From: a virus
Strand: one strand, 5' to 3'
Virus record (IMG/VR): IMGVR_UViG_3300027985_000700
Coordinates: 44,397 to 108,396 of that record
DNA: 64,000 nt
Shown here: positions 33,204-41,950 of the stretch, in pieces
How the letters are laid out: each line of letters opens with the position of its first letter
Numbering within the stretch: position 1 is the first letter of the stretch
Position numbers and translations under genes: made by a program
The notes under the pieces: generated by a model
What the model saw: the letters and a program-made list of their open reading frames with translations, nothing else
Database searches by the model: none
Told to the model about the DNA's origin: nothing

Positions 33204-34391
33204 TTAGGCAACTGTGTAGAAATTAAATACTACGAATGCTTCACCACGAGCTAATTTAATGTCGTGTTTCATGATACCTCTAAATACAGTAAAGTCTGAT
33301 GTAAAGGCATTAATAACTTTTCCGTCAGTGTCTGTAAATGTAGTTGATTTGTCTAAGTCAAATTCAAAGTTGTATTCTTCTCCAACCCATACTTCATTCC
33401 ATTTTCCTAAGAAAACGTCAGTCTTAACATTGTTAGTAGTATCACTTGGTATTTGGTTACTTACTAAACATTTACGTCCTAGTAATGTACCCATAGTTGT
33501 TAATTCAGTATTAACATGACCTTCGTCTGCAACAACTTCGTTAACTAATGCTAACCAAGCGTCCCAGTTAATTGCAAATCCAATTGAAGCGTCGTTTACA
33601 TTGATATTTTTCTTACCAAGTTTTGCTAACATTTCATATAATGCAGCTCTTGTAATAACAGCAGTTTTAGCAGTGTATTGAATACCGTCAGTATTTCTAA
33701 TACCTAATGGTTGGTCTTCTCCACCAGTACCATATAATAATGCGTAGTCCATAGTTTGAACCATAGATTCCATCATTGTATCTCTTAAAATAACGTCTGC
33801 TTGGTATGTGTTAGTTCTTAGTAAGTCATTTGATATAGCAGTTAAACTCATTAATTTTTTAGAACTTAATTTAATACGTCCAATTTTAATGTCTGAGAAG
33901 TCTGCAGCTCCACCTTCTGGAATATATTGAGCAGTTAATTTACCGATTAGTTTGTTAACTGATAAGTTTCCTCTTGGCATTGGAACAATTTTAGCTCCCA
34001 TAGCTTTAACTACTGTTAAGTTGTAAAGTAATTCAATGAAATCAGCACTAAATTCTTCTGGAATTAAGAATGATCCTTGGTTACCTTCCATTAAAGCTTT
34101 TTCAGTAGCTTCGATTTCTTTAACAAATGATGTGTCTTTTGCGTAAGAATCTTTTAAATACTTAACAGCAAATGTTGATGGGTTAGCTCCTTTTGCAGCG
34201 GCTTCTTGAGCAAGTATTTGTGCTTTAACGCAACGTGCGAATGCGATACCTTTCATATCACGATCTTTGTTTTGTTCAATTGATTTAGTAGTTTCTAATA
34301 GCATGTCAGCATATTTTGATTCTAATGATTTCATGTTATCAGTAACTGTTGATTTAATTTCGTTTAGTAATTCTTCTTTATTTATGTCCAT
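33204..34391 (-). CDS. Major capsid protein (HK97 fold)
   Basis: 395 residues. The helical delta-like N-terminus is followed by the mature domain: LMEGNQGSFLIPEEFSADFI, VPMPRGNLSVNKLIG, TAISNDLLRTN, ALLYGTGGEDQPLGIRNTDG and a C-terminal FRGIMKHDIKLARGEAFVVF. These are classic phi-type HK97 capsid signatures. It follows the prohead protease. Confidence 0.95.
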   Translation of the reverse strand: MDINKEELLNEIKSTVTDNMKSLESKYADMLLETTKSIEQNKDRDMKGIAFARCVKAQILAQEAAAKGANPSTFAVKYLKDSYAKDTSFVKEIEATEKALMEGNQGSFLIPEEFSADFIELLYNLTVVKAMGAKIVPMPRGNLSVNKLIGKLTAQYIPEGGAADFSDIKIGRIKLSSKKLMSLTAISNDLLRTNTYQADVILRDTMMESMVQTMDYALLYGTGGEDQPLGIRNTDGIQYTAKTAVITRAALYEMLAKLGKKNINVNDASIGFAINWDAWLALVNEVVADEGHVNTELTTMGTLLGRKCLVSNQIPSDTTNNVKTDVFLGKWNEVWVGEEYNFEFDLDKSTTFTDTDGKVINAFTSDFTVFRGIMKHDIKLARGEAFVVFNFYTVA

Positions 34392-34413
34392 AATTTTTCC
34401 TCCTTATAAATTA

Positions 34414-34776
34414 TTACTTTAAAAAGTTTTGTATTGTTTCTACGATAGCACTTTTAACACTTTCAATGTCTAAAGTTTTGTCTTCCGTAGGTTCTTCTAC
34501 TACTGGTTCTACAGTAGGTTCTTCAGTAGGTTGTACTACTGGTTCCTCATTTGAATCTTCTTGCACATTTTCAGATTCTATAGGTTGTGGGTTTACCACA
34601 TCTGTAACTTGCTCTGGGTCTTTATCTTTATCTTCTTGTTCAGAAGATTCAATTGATTCTAATGATTTTGAAGCTAATGTTTTAATTTCTACTAAAGCAT
34701 CTTTTAATTCTTTAACTTTTGCCATTGCTTCATCTGTATCTATGTTAACTTTTATGTTAATGTCTTGATTTTTCAT
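34414..34776 (-). CDS. Internal-start scaffold protein within the protease gene
   Basis: Inside and in frame with the protease gene, a perfect AAGGAGGA (34791-34784) precedes ATG at 34776 by 7 bases. It would give a separate 120-residue protein MKNQDINIKVNIDTDEAMAK..., helical then Glu/Pro/Val-rich (EEPVVQPTEEPTVEPVVEEP) and ending VETIQNFLK. This mirrors phage lambda C/Nu3, where a scaffold is translated from within the protease gene. Inferred from the ribosome site. Confidence 0.7.
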   Translation of the reverse strand: MKNQDINIKVNIDTDEAMAKVKELKDALVEIKTLASKSLESIESSEQEDKDKDPEQVTDVVNPQPIESENVQEDSNEEPVVQPTEEPTVEPVVEEPTEDKTLDIESVKSAIVETIQNFLK

Positions 34777-35331
34777 TGTATTGTCCTCCTTATCTTGTTC
34801 TTCGCTTTCTTTTAACATTTTTTTGTAAGCACTTAAATCGTTATCACTAACAATACCCTTACTATATGCTAATTGTAAAGCTTCTGAATTTGCAGGAACT
34901 GGTACGGCTGATAATTCAAGTAATTCTTGTCTGTCACTTATAAAAGTATCCTCGTCAAAGTGCCATTCTTTAATCATAAAACCAACACTTGTAGCATTTA
35001 AAAATCCACCTTTGTATAAGTTATATACAGTTTTTGCAAATTCATATTCTTCAGTTGCAAATTGAATGTCAAATACTAAGGCTTTTTTAGTTGGGTCAAT
35101 ACCTACGTTAGTAGCTTTACCTATTGGTAATGAATGACTATCGTGTGCCCATAAAAATACAGGGTTTTTTAAATAATTTTCAAGTTCCCATCCATCAACT
35201 TTAACTATATCTCCTTGACGATCTTTTGTTTCTGTTGAACCAATAAAACGTAATGTTCTTTCGTCTAATTCTTTTATTTTAAAGTTGTATTCTGATGATT
35301 TGGTCTTTAAATTGTTTTCCTTGTTTTTCAT
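34414..35331 (-). CDS. Prohead protease fused to scaffold domain
   Basis: 305 residues. The protease is about 17-150: RTLRFIGSTETKDRQGDIVK, VFLWAHDSHSLPIGKA (catalytic His), FLNATSVGFMIKEW (catalytic Ser) and LELSAVPVPANSEA. The C-terminal 120 residues are an acidic scaffold. It cleaves scaffold and the capsid delta domain during head maturation. Ribosome site AAGGAGGTG; it overlaps the portal gene end by 53 bases. Confidence 0.92.
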   Translation of the reverse strand: MKNKENNLKTKSSEYNFKIKELDERTLRFIGSTETKDRQGDIVKVDGWELENYLKNPVFLWAHDSHSLPIGKATNVGIDPTKKALVFDIQFATEEYEFAKTVYNLYKGGFLNATSVGFMIKEWHFDEDTFISDRQELLELSAVPVPANSEALQLAYSKGIVSDNDLSAYKKMLKESEEQDKEDNTMKNQDINIKVNIDTDEAMAKVKELKDALVEIKTLASKSLESIESSEQEDKDKDPEQVTDVVNPQPIESENVQEDSNEEPVVQPTEEPTVEPVVEEPTEDKTLDIESVKSAIVETIQNFLK

Positions 35332-36715
35332 CTATACCTTCACCTCCTTGGTTGTTTTTATTACTGTCGTCGTTTGGATCTTTTGGATCTGTGTCATTAG
35401 AATCGTCAGTATTTTGTTGATCATCACTTTGATCGTCTATATTGTCTGTTGCAGGATCCTCAGTATCCTCTGCTCCAGTAATAAACTGTTTTGTTTTTAT
35501 ATTATAAAATTGTTTTTTAGTAGGTAATATTAATGCATCACCCATTTCACAGTCAGCAGCTAAAGGTTGTCTTCCTGTTTCAATTCTATATTCGTTTATG
35601 GTAATTCCTCCACGGTCTAATCCTTCGTTTGCACGCTTAAGTTCAAATTCTTTATCTTCTATTGTTTTACGTTCAAATCTAAAAACTAAATTTTCTGAAT
35701 TTTTGTATAATGATAATAATTGGTGAGTAATTGCTTCTTCAAATTCTACAAATTGTGGTTCAAGTACCTCATTTATATAAATGTCACGAGCAGCAACAAC
35801 TGTTGCTTTATTACTATTTTCAACATTACCCATTATTTCAGGTGGTATACCAAAATGTTGCATTGCTAAGTCTCTATAAAATTTTCTTGATTCAATAAAG
35901 TCCATTTCTTTGTTAGTACTATTTAATACGTGTACTTTTGCTTCCCAGTTTAAGAAAGCAGCTTTATTACTATTTGTAAGTCCCCCAAATTTTTGAACCC
36001 ATCTTTTTTCAAGGTTTTCAATATTATCGTCACTTGTTCCATCTGGAGCAGTAACTATAATGTTTGGTGTTGCATCGTTAAAAAAGAATCTTTTAGCAAA
36101 TTTTGCCATGTATTCATCTGTTTCAAGTTCATCACCAATTTGTTCCACCCTACCAATACCACGTCCAATAGGATTTAGTGGGTCTGGATTTTTACGGTAA
36201 AACATATCTTCTTCATTTACTTCAATACGGTTAGAACTACTTTTTAATTCTACTATGTAAGTGTTTCTTTCCTTTTTAGGTAATTCTTTTATCCAATCAG
36301 GTGGTAAAAACCATAAAAATGTAGGTTCACCGCTTTTATTTTTTTCTATTAAAGCAAAACTTTCTCCACGTACTAAAAAATGTACTTGAGATAAGTATAA
36401 ATCAGCACTACCTGTTGTATGATAAACATTATTTGGTTGTTCATACAACATTTTAATTAATGGGTGGTTAGGTACTAATGTTAATTGTCCATTTCTAGAT
36501 TTTCTATATACGTTACCACGTTTTGTACTTATATCACGGGACATCTTAGTAACTGGAGCCATACGTGGGCTTGTGTTATAAGTCTTTAACCAGTCTTCAC
36601 CGTTTCTTTTTGGTGGTTCCCCACGTAAAGGTTGCATAATATCTCCTAAATATTTTTTAGTAAACCTTTTTTCTACTGTTGGTACACCAAAGAGTTTTAA
36701 AAATGTATTATTCAT
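35279..36715 (-). CDS. Portal protein (HK97 family)
   Basis: 478 residues: NHPLIKMLYEQPNNVYHTTG, QVHFLVRGESFALIEKNKSG, MFYRKNPDPLNPIGRGIGR, QHFGIPPEIMGNVENSNKA. The C-terminal 60 residues are a low-complexity Asp/Asn tail. It forms the dodecameric DNA gate in the capsid. Ribosome site AAGGAGG. Confidence 0.95.
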   Translation of the reverse strand: MNNTFLKLFGVPTVEKRFTKKYLGDIMQPLRGEPPKRNGEDWLKTYNTSPRMAPVTKMSRDISTKRGNVYRKSRNGQLTLVPNHPLIKMLYEQPNNVYHTTGSADLYLSQVHFLVRGESFALIEKNKSGEPTFLWFLPPDWIKELPKKERNTYIVELKSSSNRIEVNEEDMFYRKNPDPLNPIGRGIGRVEQIGDELETDEYMAKFAKRFFFNDATPNIIVTAPDGTSDDNIENLEKRWVQKFGGLTNSNKAAFLNWEAKVHVLNSTNKEMDFIESRKFYRDLAMQHFGIPPEIMGNVENSNKATVVAARDIYINEVLEPQFVEFEEAITHQLLSLYKNSENLVFRFERKTIEDKEFELKRANEGLDRGGITINEYRIETGRQPLAADCEMGDALILPTKKQFYNIKTKQFITGAEDTEDPATDNIDDQSDDQQNTDDSNDTDPKDPNDDSNKNNQGGEGIDEKQGKQFKDQIIRIQL

Positions 36716-36899
36716 TTCTTTCCTCCTTATTTAGAAGATTCCTTTCACTTTTATCATAAGTAACTAATATGGTTTTATAAGCATCAATGTATGCTTTAAC
36801 CTTAGCTTCTTCTATTTTATTTAATTGTTCTGTAAGTAATTTTTGTTCCCATCTTTGTATAGATGTTAATAAGTTTAACCTAAAATTATCATTTTTCAT
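36708..36899 (-). CDS. Hypothetical helical protein, 63 aa
   Basis: MKNDNFRLNLLTSIQRWEQK..., one long charged helix, ending RNLLNKEERNE. No clear ribosome site. It lies between terminase and portal genes and overlaps the portal start by 8 bases. Role unknown. Confidence 0.55.
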   Translation of the reverse strand: MKNDNFRLNLLTSIQRWEQKLLTEQLNKIEEAKVKAYIDAYKTILVTYDKSERNLLNKEERNE

Positions 36900-36920
36900 A
36901 TTATTTTAAATACCAATAAA

Positions 36921-38501
36921 CTAAAATATTTTTAGTTCTTTTGATATAGCTCCTTTCGTAACATATATTTGTCTACATCCTTGACTGAATGAGTCGCAGA
37001 AGTCATCGTGTTGTACGTAAGGAAATCTAGTTAAATCATTTAAAGCATCTTCTACCCAATAGTAACGTGTTATCATATCGCTTGTGTCAATACTAGGTAT
37101 GTAAACATTTCCAGCTTCCACATAAGGTGAAATACTATTCATTCTACTATATTTATCCTCTTCAGGAGTAATTGGTAAAATACCCGGAATTGTACTTTGT
37201 AATGTTTCTATAATGGCAGGTCCATTTGCTTTATCTTCCACTAATATTACTATTGGAATATTAGCTCCATATTCAATAAATATTTTCTGCCATTTCTCTC
37301 TCATATCGTCAACTGCGTCTAATGTATCTAAGAATCCAACTTGTTTTTTAAAGTAATCTACTAAATACGTTGTAACACCGTTTGTTAATAACACGGCACA
37401 AGCAACGTAGTCAGCAGTTTGTTTACCTTTAAAACTCATGTCCCAACTTTGGTATAATTTCCATTCTTTTGGAGCAAAACCAGTATTATAAAAAGGTAAT
37501 ACTTTCCATTTTTTAAACCAAAAACGTTGTAACAAACTTCCCCCCTCAGGAGCCGGATCTTGTAGGTACTGTGACTCGTAAGTTCTTGTACCTTGTTCTT
37601 TTTTAGTTTGTTCTATCCAACTTTTTGGCATTCTTTCTTTCCATAAAGATTCGTTGGCTCTAAATAAATATTGTTTCTTAGTAATTGGTCCAGTATACAC
37701 AATATCATGGTCAGTTGTTACTGGTAAAACTATAAACTTGTAAAAGTCTTTATAGTTCTCTATAATAAATCCACTTGCGTCATTGTAATGTAATCTTTGT
37801 TGTATATTTACAATAACACCTGTAGAATAATTATTTAAACGTGATGGTAATGTCTGTCTAATAAAGTCAATAACTGATTTTCTATCTGCTTCTGACTCAG
37901 CCATTCTTGGGTTTTGAATATCATCTAGGAATATCATATCCCCACCTTTTCCGGTTAATGTACCACCGATAGAGGTACTAAACATACTACCTTGTGCAGT
38001 GTTTTCAAAAAAGGTTTTGGTATTTTGTTCTTCCTTTAGTTTAACTATATGACCCCAGTTTGCTTGATACCAGTCACTTTCAATTATTTCTCTTCTTTTT
38101 TTGTTTAATTCCATTGATAGGTCACTACTGTACGAAACTGTAATAAATTTTTTACTTGGACAATGTATCCAAACCCAACAAGGAAATATAACATTAATAA
38201 ACAAACTTTTCATTGTACGTGGAGGAATGTTAATATTAACACGGTAAACAAGTTCCGTTTCACAAATTGATTCAACTTCTTCTTTACTATATCCTATTGC
38301 TTCTCCTAAATCACGTAAAACTAATAGCACTAATTCTTCTTCTAAATAGTGTAAGTGCCAGTTGTCACTAAATTCAGTTCCTGGCTCTATAACTTTCCAG
38401 GCCTGTCTTGTAAATTCTAACAAATTCTTTTCTGCTAAAATCTTTTCTATTACTTCAATTCCACCATTATCTTTTAAATACTGAACTAAATCTTTATCCA
38501 T
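36921..38501 (-). CDS. terL: Terminase large subunit
   Basis: 526 residues. ATPase: a Walker A variant RVNINIPPRTMKSLFINV, Walker B GGDMIFLDDIQNP, coupling motif GVIVNIQQRLHYND. Nuclease: QSWDMSFKGKQTADYVAC, VILVEDKANG and HDDFCDSFSQG acidic residues. It cuts and packages phage DNA into the head. The ATG overlaps the small subunit stop (TAATG). Confidence 0.95.
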   Translation of the reverse strand: MDKDLVQYLKDNGGIEVIEKILAEKNLLEFTRQAWKVIEPGTEFSDNWHLHYLEEELVLLVLRDLGEAIGYSKEEVESICETELVYRVNINIPPRTMKSLFINVIFPCWVWIHCPSKKFITVSYSSDLSMELNKKRREIIESDWYQANWGHIVKLKEEQNTKTFFENTAQGSMFSTSIGGTLTGKGGDMIFLDDIQNPRMAESEADRKSVIDFIRQTLPSRLNNYSTGVIVNIQQRLHYNDASGFIIENYKDFYKFIVLPVTTDHDIVYTGPITKKQYLFRANESLWKERMPKSWIEQTKKEQGTRTYESQYLQDPAPEGGSLLQRFWFKKWKVLPFYNTGFAPKEWKLYQSWDMSFKGKQTADYVACAVLLTNGVTTYLVDYFKKQVGFLDTLDAVDDMREKWQKIFIEYGANIPIVILVEDKANGPAIIETLQSTIPGILPITPEEDKYSRMNSISPYVEAGNVYIPSIDTSDMITRYYWVEDALNDLTRFPYVQHDDFCDSFSQGCRQIYVTKGAISKELKIF

Positions 38502-39100
38502 TAACTACCCATTTCATCTTTAGCTTCATTTTTTAAAGTTATAAGTAGTGTTTTTAAATCGTCAGTAGATAATTGTTGTAATTGTTGTACATTTGTGTTT
38601 ATGGTAGTTGTTTTTGCTACCTCAGTTTTATTTTTCCATTGTTCTGAACGAACATTAGTAAGTGCAAATTTTAACATTGCTCCATTTCCACGTGCATGTT
38701 TTCTAAGTTCTACAATTTCACCTGTTTTCTTATTAACATCTTCTTCTGTATAATCATAACCTTTGGCTTCTTGATACATACTTGTTTCAAGACTGTCCGC
38801 TAATAGTTCATTTCCAAAATCATATGCTTCTTTTAATTCAGGTATTGTGTTTTTGTAGTGTAAAAATATACTAGAACTAATATCTAATATTTTTGCTATC
38901 TGTGCAACATTCATACCATTTTCACGATATTTAGTAATGTCTTGTAGATAAGGTCTTACCTTGCGTTCATAAGTTATAGTGTAAGGATTAGCATTCTTAG
39001 GATCTAACGAAGGTGCTAAGTCTAAGTTTACATTAATAAGTTCCCCACTATCAGGATCTATAACTTCAGTTGTAATAAAATCTTTAGGATTTCTTTTCAT
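38501..39100 (-). CDS. terS: Terminase small subunit
   Basis: 199 residues. Central helix-turn-helix: ITKYRENGMNVAQIAKILDI then SSIFLHYKNTIPELKEAYDF, followed by oligomerisation helices and a Lys-rich tail. It recognises the packaging site on phage DNA. First gene of the late operon, about 60 bases after its promoter; the 39.2-39.4 kb repeats upstream could be its target. Confidence 0.82.
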   Translation of the reverse strand: MKRNPKDFITTEVIDPDSGELINVNLDLAPSLDPKNANPYTITYERKVRPYLQDITKYRENGMNVAQIAKILDISSSIFLHYKNTIPELKEAYDFGNELLADSLETSMYQEAKGYDYTEEDVNKKTGEIVELRKHARGNGAMLKFALTNVRSEQWKNKTEVAKTTTINTNVQQLQQLSTDDLKTLLITLKNEAKDEMGS

Positions 39101-39157
39101 TTACTCACCCTCCTAGATAGGTAAGCGTAATATGGGTTATATTTTATTTATACATAC

Positions 39158-39186
39158 ATTATAACACATATTGAATAAAAAGTCAA
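39158..39186 (-). promoter_or_regulatory. Promoter of the late (structural) operon
   Basis: Minus strand TTGACT (39186-39181), 17 bases, TATAAT (39163-39158) with TGT upstream. Spacer almost identical to the lysis promoter at 17629-17657. Confidence 0.85.
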
Positions 39187-39548
39187 GTGTTTTTGACAAA
39201 TTTCTCAAACTTTTTTATTTACATTTGTTTACAGTTGCTCCATTTGGGGTTAGGCGTTCCATTTGGGGTTATGCCCCCTTTTGTTACCCCAAAAAGAGGT
39301 TTTTGACTTTATAACATAGGCGCTAACAAGTTTTATTAAAAATTAACCTCTTCCATTTGGGGTTAGGCGTTCCATTTGGGGTTATGCCGCCTGAACCCTT
39401 TATTTATAAAGGTAAATCCCTAAGATGTAAATATAATGTAAACACTAAAAACTCACTATATATATATATTATAATAAGTATATTAGTATAATAAGTATAT
39501 TACTAGTTACTAGGGTTACTAGGGAAAATTTCGTTTTTAAAATTTCAC
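39187..39548. promoter_or_regulatory. Divergent control region between late and accessory genes
   Basis: No gene. It holds the 37-base direct repeat described separately, a short palindromic stretch CCCTTTATTTATAAAGG near 39396, and alternating A/T tracts with tandem AATAAGTATATTA near 39472-39504. It is a candidate origin, packaging or operator region. Confidence 0.5.
39239..39388. repeat. 37-base direct repeat, two copies
   Basis: Copies at 39239-39275 and 39352-39388, 113 bases apart, identical over 37 bases. Each is itself two tandem units of CCATTTGGGGTTAKGC. It is the most G-rich sequence in an otherwise A/T-rich region. Confidence 0.9.
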
Positions 39549-39577
39549 TTTACTTTTTTAGTATATCGTTGTATAAT
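39549..39577 (+). promoter_or_regulatory. Promoter of the NUMOD4 gene
   Basis: TTTACT, 17 bases, TATAAT (39572-39577). Reads into the gene at 39597. Confidence 0.75.
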
Positions 39578-39596
39578 ATATTTACGAGGTGGTAGT

Positions 39597-39962
39597 ATGG
39601 AAATAATTGGGTACGAAGGTTTATATGAAATAAATGAAAATGGTGAAGTTTTTAGGTTACCACGATATTATAATACTAAAAATGGTTTACGTTATTATAA
39701 CAAAAAAAGGGTACAACCTACAACAAAATTTGGAGGACAACAAGTAGTTTTAACAAAAGATGGTAAAAGAACTTGGTATCAATTAAAGTATTTAGTTGCT
39801 TTACACTATATACCCAACCCTAATAATTATAACCACACTATGTATATAAAAAGTACTGGGGATAATATCAATATACCTATAAATATTAAATGGGTAAGTG
39901 AAAGTGAATATTTAGAAAATTTCAAAAATAATCGTTACAAAAGTATTGACATTTCTAGATAG
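39597..39962 (+). CDS. NUMOD4-domain protein, degenerate HNH homing-endonuclease relative
   Basis: 121 residues. The start EIIGYEGLYEINENGEVFRL matches the NUMOD4 motif found at the N-terminus of phage HNH endonucleases. The expected HNH core (NHIDGNKSNN-type) is replaced by NHTMYIKSTGDNINIPINIK, keeping NH and the IKWVSESE end. The catalytic set looks incomplete, so cleavage activity is doubtful. Location next to terminase genes is typical for phage HNH proteins. Confidence 0.75.
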   Translation: MEIIGYEGLYEINENGEVFRLPRYYNTKNGLRYYNKKRVQPTTKFGGQQVVLTKDGKRTWYQLKYLVALHYIPNPNNYNHTMYIKSTGDNINIPINIKWVSESEYLENFKNNRYKSIDISR

Positions 39963-39974
39963 ATATGTTATAAT
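39946..39974 (+). promoter_or_regulatory. Promoter of the 40.06 kb operon
   Basis: TTGACA (39946-39951), 17 bases, TATAAT (39969-39974) with TGT before it. The -35 lies inside the end of the NUMOD4 gene. Confidence 0.88.
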
Positions 39975-40055
39975 TTATTTAACAAACAAAGATTATATTA
40001 TTTTAACCCCCAAAATAATTAATAATGTTTGTTAAAACAGAAAGAGGTGCTGATA

Positions 40056-40412
40056 ATGTATTTTAAAGATAAAATGTATGTTAGATTGAATTTAAAAGAA
40101 GACCACCCCCTATACAAAGAATTCAATAACAGAATTGCAAAATTACTAAGTAATGGGGAAGGTAAGTTACTACTGGATATTTGTCCAACACAATATGTAC
40201 TTGAGGGAGAACAAGAATGTGATTGGTTAGTAAGTGTTACGGACCTTGCCGACAGAATAAGAGTTACACTTGGGGTTATTTTAGATGATGTAGGAAACGA
40301 ATTAAATGAAATAGACGCAAGAGTAGTTGATAAAATGTCAAACTTGGAATTATATAAATATCTTTGTCAGCAACTTACTGACTGTATTGAAATAGTAAAA
40401 AATAGGGATTAA
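40056..40412 (+). CDS. Hypothetical protein, 118 aa
   Basis: ATG at 40056, preceded by AAAGAGGTG; an upstream alternative start lacks a ribosome site. MYFKDKMYVRLNLKEDHPLY..., with LLDICPTQYVLEGEQECDWL and a helical C-terminus. First gene of the operon behind a consensus promoter. No family recognised. Confidence 0.75.
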   Translation: MYFKDKMYVRLNLKEDHPLYKEFNNRIAKLLSNGEGKLLLDICPTQYVLEGEQECDWLVSVTDLADRIRVTLGVILDDVGNELNEIDARVVDKMSNLELYKYLCQQLTDCIEIVKNRD

Positions 40413-40413
40413 T

Positions 40414-40590
40414 ATGGAAAATAATTCTTTTTTATGTAAGAATTGTGGGTCTGAAACTTTTAATCAGGACACCTACCCATTTTGTAGTGTAGAGTGTATG
40501 ATTGAGTACATAGAAGGGGAACAAGATTTTAATTATGAAAAATACGAAGATGAACAAGACATCCTTGAACACGAGGGCTTGGAAAAATAA
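40414..40590 (+). CDS. Zinc-ribbon microprotein, 58 aa
   Basis: MENNSFLCKNCGSETFNQDT then FCSVEC: two Cys pairs (CKNC and CSVEC) as in a zinc ribbon, followed by an acidic tail. It starts two bases after the previous stop. The end overlaps the HAD gene in another frame. Confidence 0.65.
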   Translation: MENNSFLCKNCGSETFNQDTYPFCSVECMIEYIEGEQDFNYEKYEDEQDILEHEGLEK

Positions 40591-41002
40591 ATATATTTTT
40601 ATTGATATGGACGGAGTCATTGCAGATTTTGAATTACCTAATGGTCAACAAGATGTTACTGACTGGAATATAGAAGGTGTATGCCTTAATAAACGTCCTA
40701 TAAAAACAATAATAAAAAAACTTAAAAAACTAAGTAAACATAATGAACTTTATATTTTTTCCTGTGCCCCAAGTAAAGTTTGGGAAGATGAAAAAATATT
40801 GTGGTGTAAAAAATACATTCCTTTTGTAAAAGGTTATTTCTTCTTTAATAAAATGGAAGAAAAAGTAGATTTTTTTAAACAAAAAGATTGTAGTACTTAT
40901 ATAAGTAAAAAAGCAATTGTTATAGAAGACACCACTGAAACAATATTAAACCTACGTAAAATAGGTGTACAAAGTTATCATGTAATTAGTTTAATTATAT
41001 AA
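40535..41002 (+). CDS. HAD-superfamily 5'-nucleotidase-like phosphatase
   Basis: About 155 residues. Motif I KYIFIDMDGVIADFELP (D-x-D nucleophile), motif II Ser in YIFSCAPSK, conserved Lys in KKYIPFVKGYFF, motif III AIVIEDTTET. This fits 5'(3')-deoxyribonucleotidase-like enzymes that dephosphorylate nucleotides. Start uncertain: ATG 40535 or 40550, both overlapping the zinc-ribbon gene and lacking a strong ribosome site. Confidence 0.8.
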   Translation: MKNTKMNKTSLNTRAWKNKYIFIDMDGVIADFELPNGQQDVTDWNIEGVCLNKRPIKTIIKKLKKLSKHNELYIFSCAPSKVWEDEKILWCKKYIPFVKGYFFFNKMEEKVDFFKQKDCSTYISKKAIVIEDTTETILNLRKIGVQSYHVISLII

Positions 41003-41009
41003 TTTGAAA

Positions 41010-41044
41010 AGTAACAATAAACACTTGTAAATTGTTACTTTTTA
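41010..41044 (+). terminator. Terminator with a promoter nested in its loop
   Basis: Nine-base-pair stem AGTAACAAT/ATTGTTACT (41010-41018 with 41031-41039) then TTTTT. It ends the operon after the HAD gene. The -35 of the next promoter lies in the 12-base loop. Confidence 0.85.
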
Positions 41045-41053
41045 TGTTATAAT
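41025..41053 (+). promoter_or_regulatory. Promoter of the 41-48.7 kb accessory operon
   Basis: TTGTAA (41025-41030), 17 bases, TATAAT (41048-41053) with TGT before it. Only promoter found upstream of about 25 tightly packed genes. Confidence 0.8.
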
Positions 41054-41076
41054 TAATTTAATAAAGGAGGGCGTAT

Positions 41077-41172
41077 ATGTTTGGTTTATTTTTACTTATT
41101 AGTTTATTATTTGGACTTATAAGTTTTAAAGCATTTATTATTTTATTATTACTATACGTATTTTTTGATTAA
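41077..41172 (+). CDS. Hydrophobic microprotein, 31 aa
   Basis: MFGLFLLISLLFGLISFKAF..., one membrane helix over nearly the whole length, ATG preceded by AAAGGAGGG. First gene of the long accessory operon. Role unknown; might insert in the membrane. Confidence 0.6.
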   Translation: MFGLFLLISLLFGLISFKAFIILLLLYVFFD

Positions 41173-41173
41173 T

Positions 41174-41950
41174 ATGAAAAAATATGTTTGTTATGGTGAT
41201 TTTGTCTTTAGTAAAAATGATGGTGACATTCATTATATAACTGGTCGTAGATTAGCTGATTTGTATCATGTTGACCCAAAAGAATGTGTATTTATAGATA
41301 GAGAAGATTATAATATGTATGGTCAACTTAAATTTCCAATAAAAAAGATTGAAAATTTAATTCCTTTAAAACCTAGTTACGAAGGTTATTACCACAACCC
41401 TAATATTAAAAAGAAAATAATATTTTTAGATTTTGATGGTGTTGTAAATACTATATATTTTGACCAAAATGGTAAGGGAGATTATGGTTCTGGCTCTGAT
41501 AATAAAGTTAATAACTGGCAAGCAATATGTTGGTTAAATGAATTATATGGTAAAGTTCCTTATTCTATTGTAGTTACATCTTGCTGGAGAACCAGTAGAA
41601 CAAATGAAGAATTACAAACAATACTTTATAATAGTGGTTTAAATAAAGAAATAGAAATACTTGGAAAAACTATAGAATTAAACACACATAAAGGGGATTA
41701 TACCTTTAAATTGTTTGGACATTGGTTTTGTAAACATACAAGTCGTGGTAGGGAAATAGATTATTGGTTAAGAAATTTTAATACTTTACCTAATGATTTA
41801 CCTATAAAAATAAACCATACTACCAATAACTTTATAATACTTGACGATGATAAAGATATGTGGAAGCATAAAAAACATTTAATACAAACTACCCAAGCAG
41901 GTTTTACAGTAGTAGAATACGATAAGGTGTTAAATAAATGGAAACAATAG
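41174..41950 (+). CDS. HAD-domain protein (Swiss-Army-Knife RNA-repair type)
   Basis: 258 residues, ATG at 41174. Residues about 1-75 are a phage-specific region ([20 protein letters not shown]). The HAD domain from about 78 has [14 protein letters not shown] (motif I), [10 protein letters not shown] (motif II), [14 protein letters not shown] (motif III). This arrangement resembles HAD proteins linked to RNA repair or tRNA salvage, which would suit a phage with many tRNAs; substrate unproven. Confidence 0.75.
   Translation: MKKYVCYGDFVFSKNDGDIHYITGRRLADLYHVDPKECVFIDREDYNMYGQLKFPIKKIENLIPLKPSYEGYYHNPNIKKKIIFLDFDGVVNTIYFDQNGKGDYGSGSDNKVNNWQAICWLNELYGKVPYSIVVTSCWRTSRTNEELQTILYNSGLNKEIEILGKTIELNTHKGDYTFKLFGHWFCKHTSRGREIDYWLRNFNTLPNDLPIKINHTTNNFIILDDDKDMWKHKKHLIQTTQAGFTVVEYDKVLNKWKQ

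Noticed and set aside
39239-39388. CRISPR-like repeat
   Set aside because: Only two copies, each internally tandem, with one 76-base gap and no cas genes.
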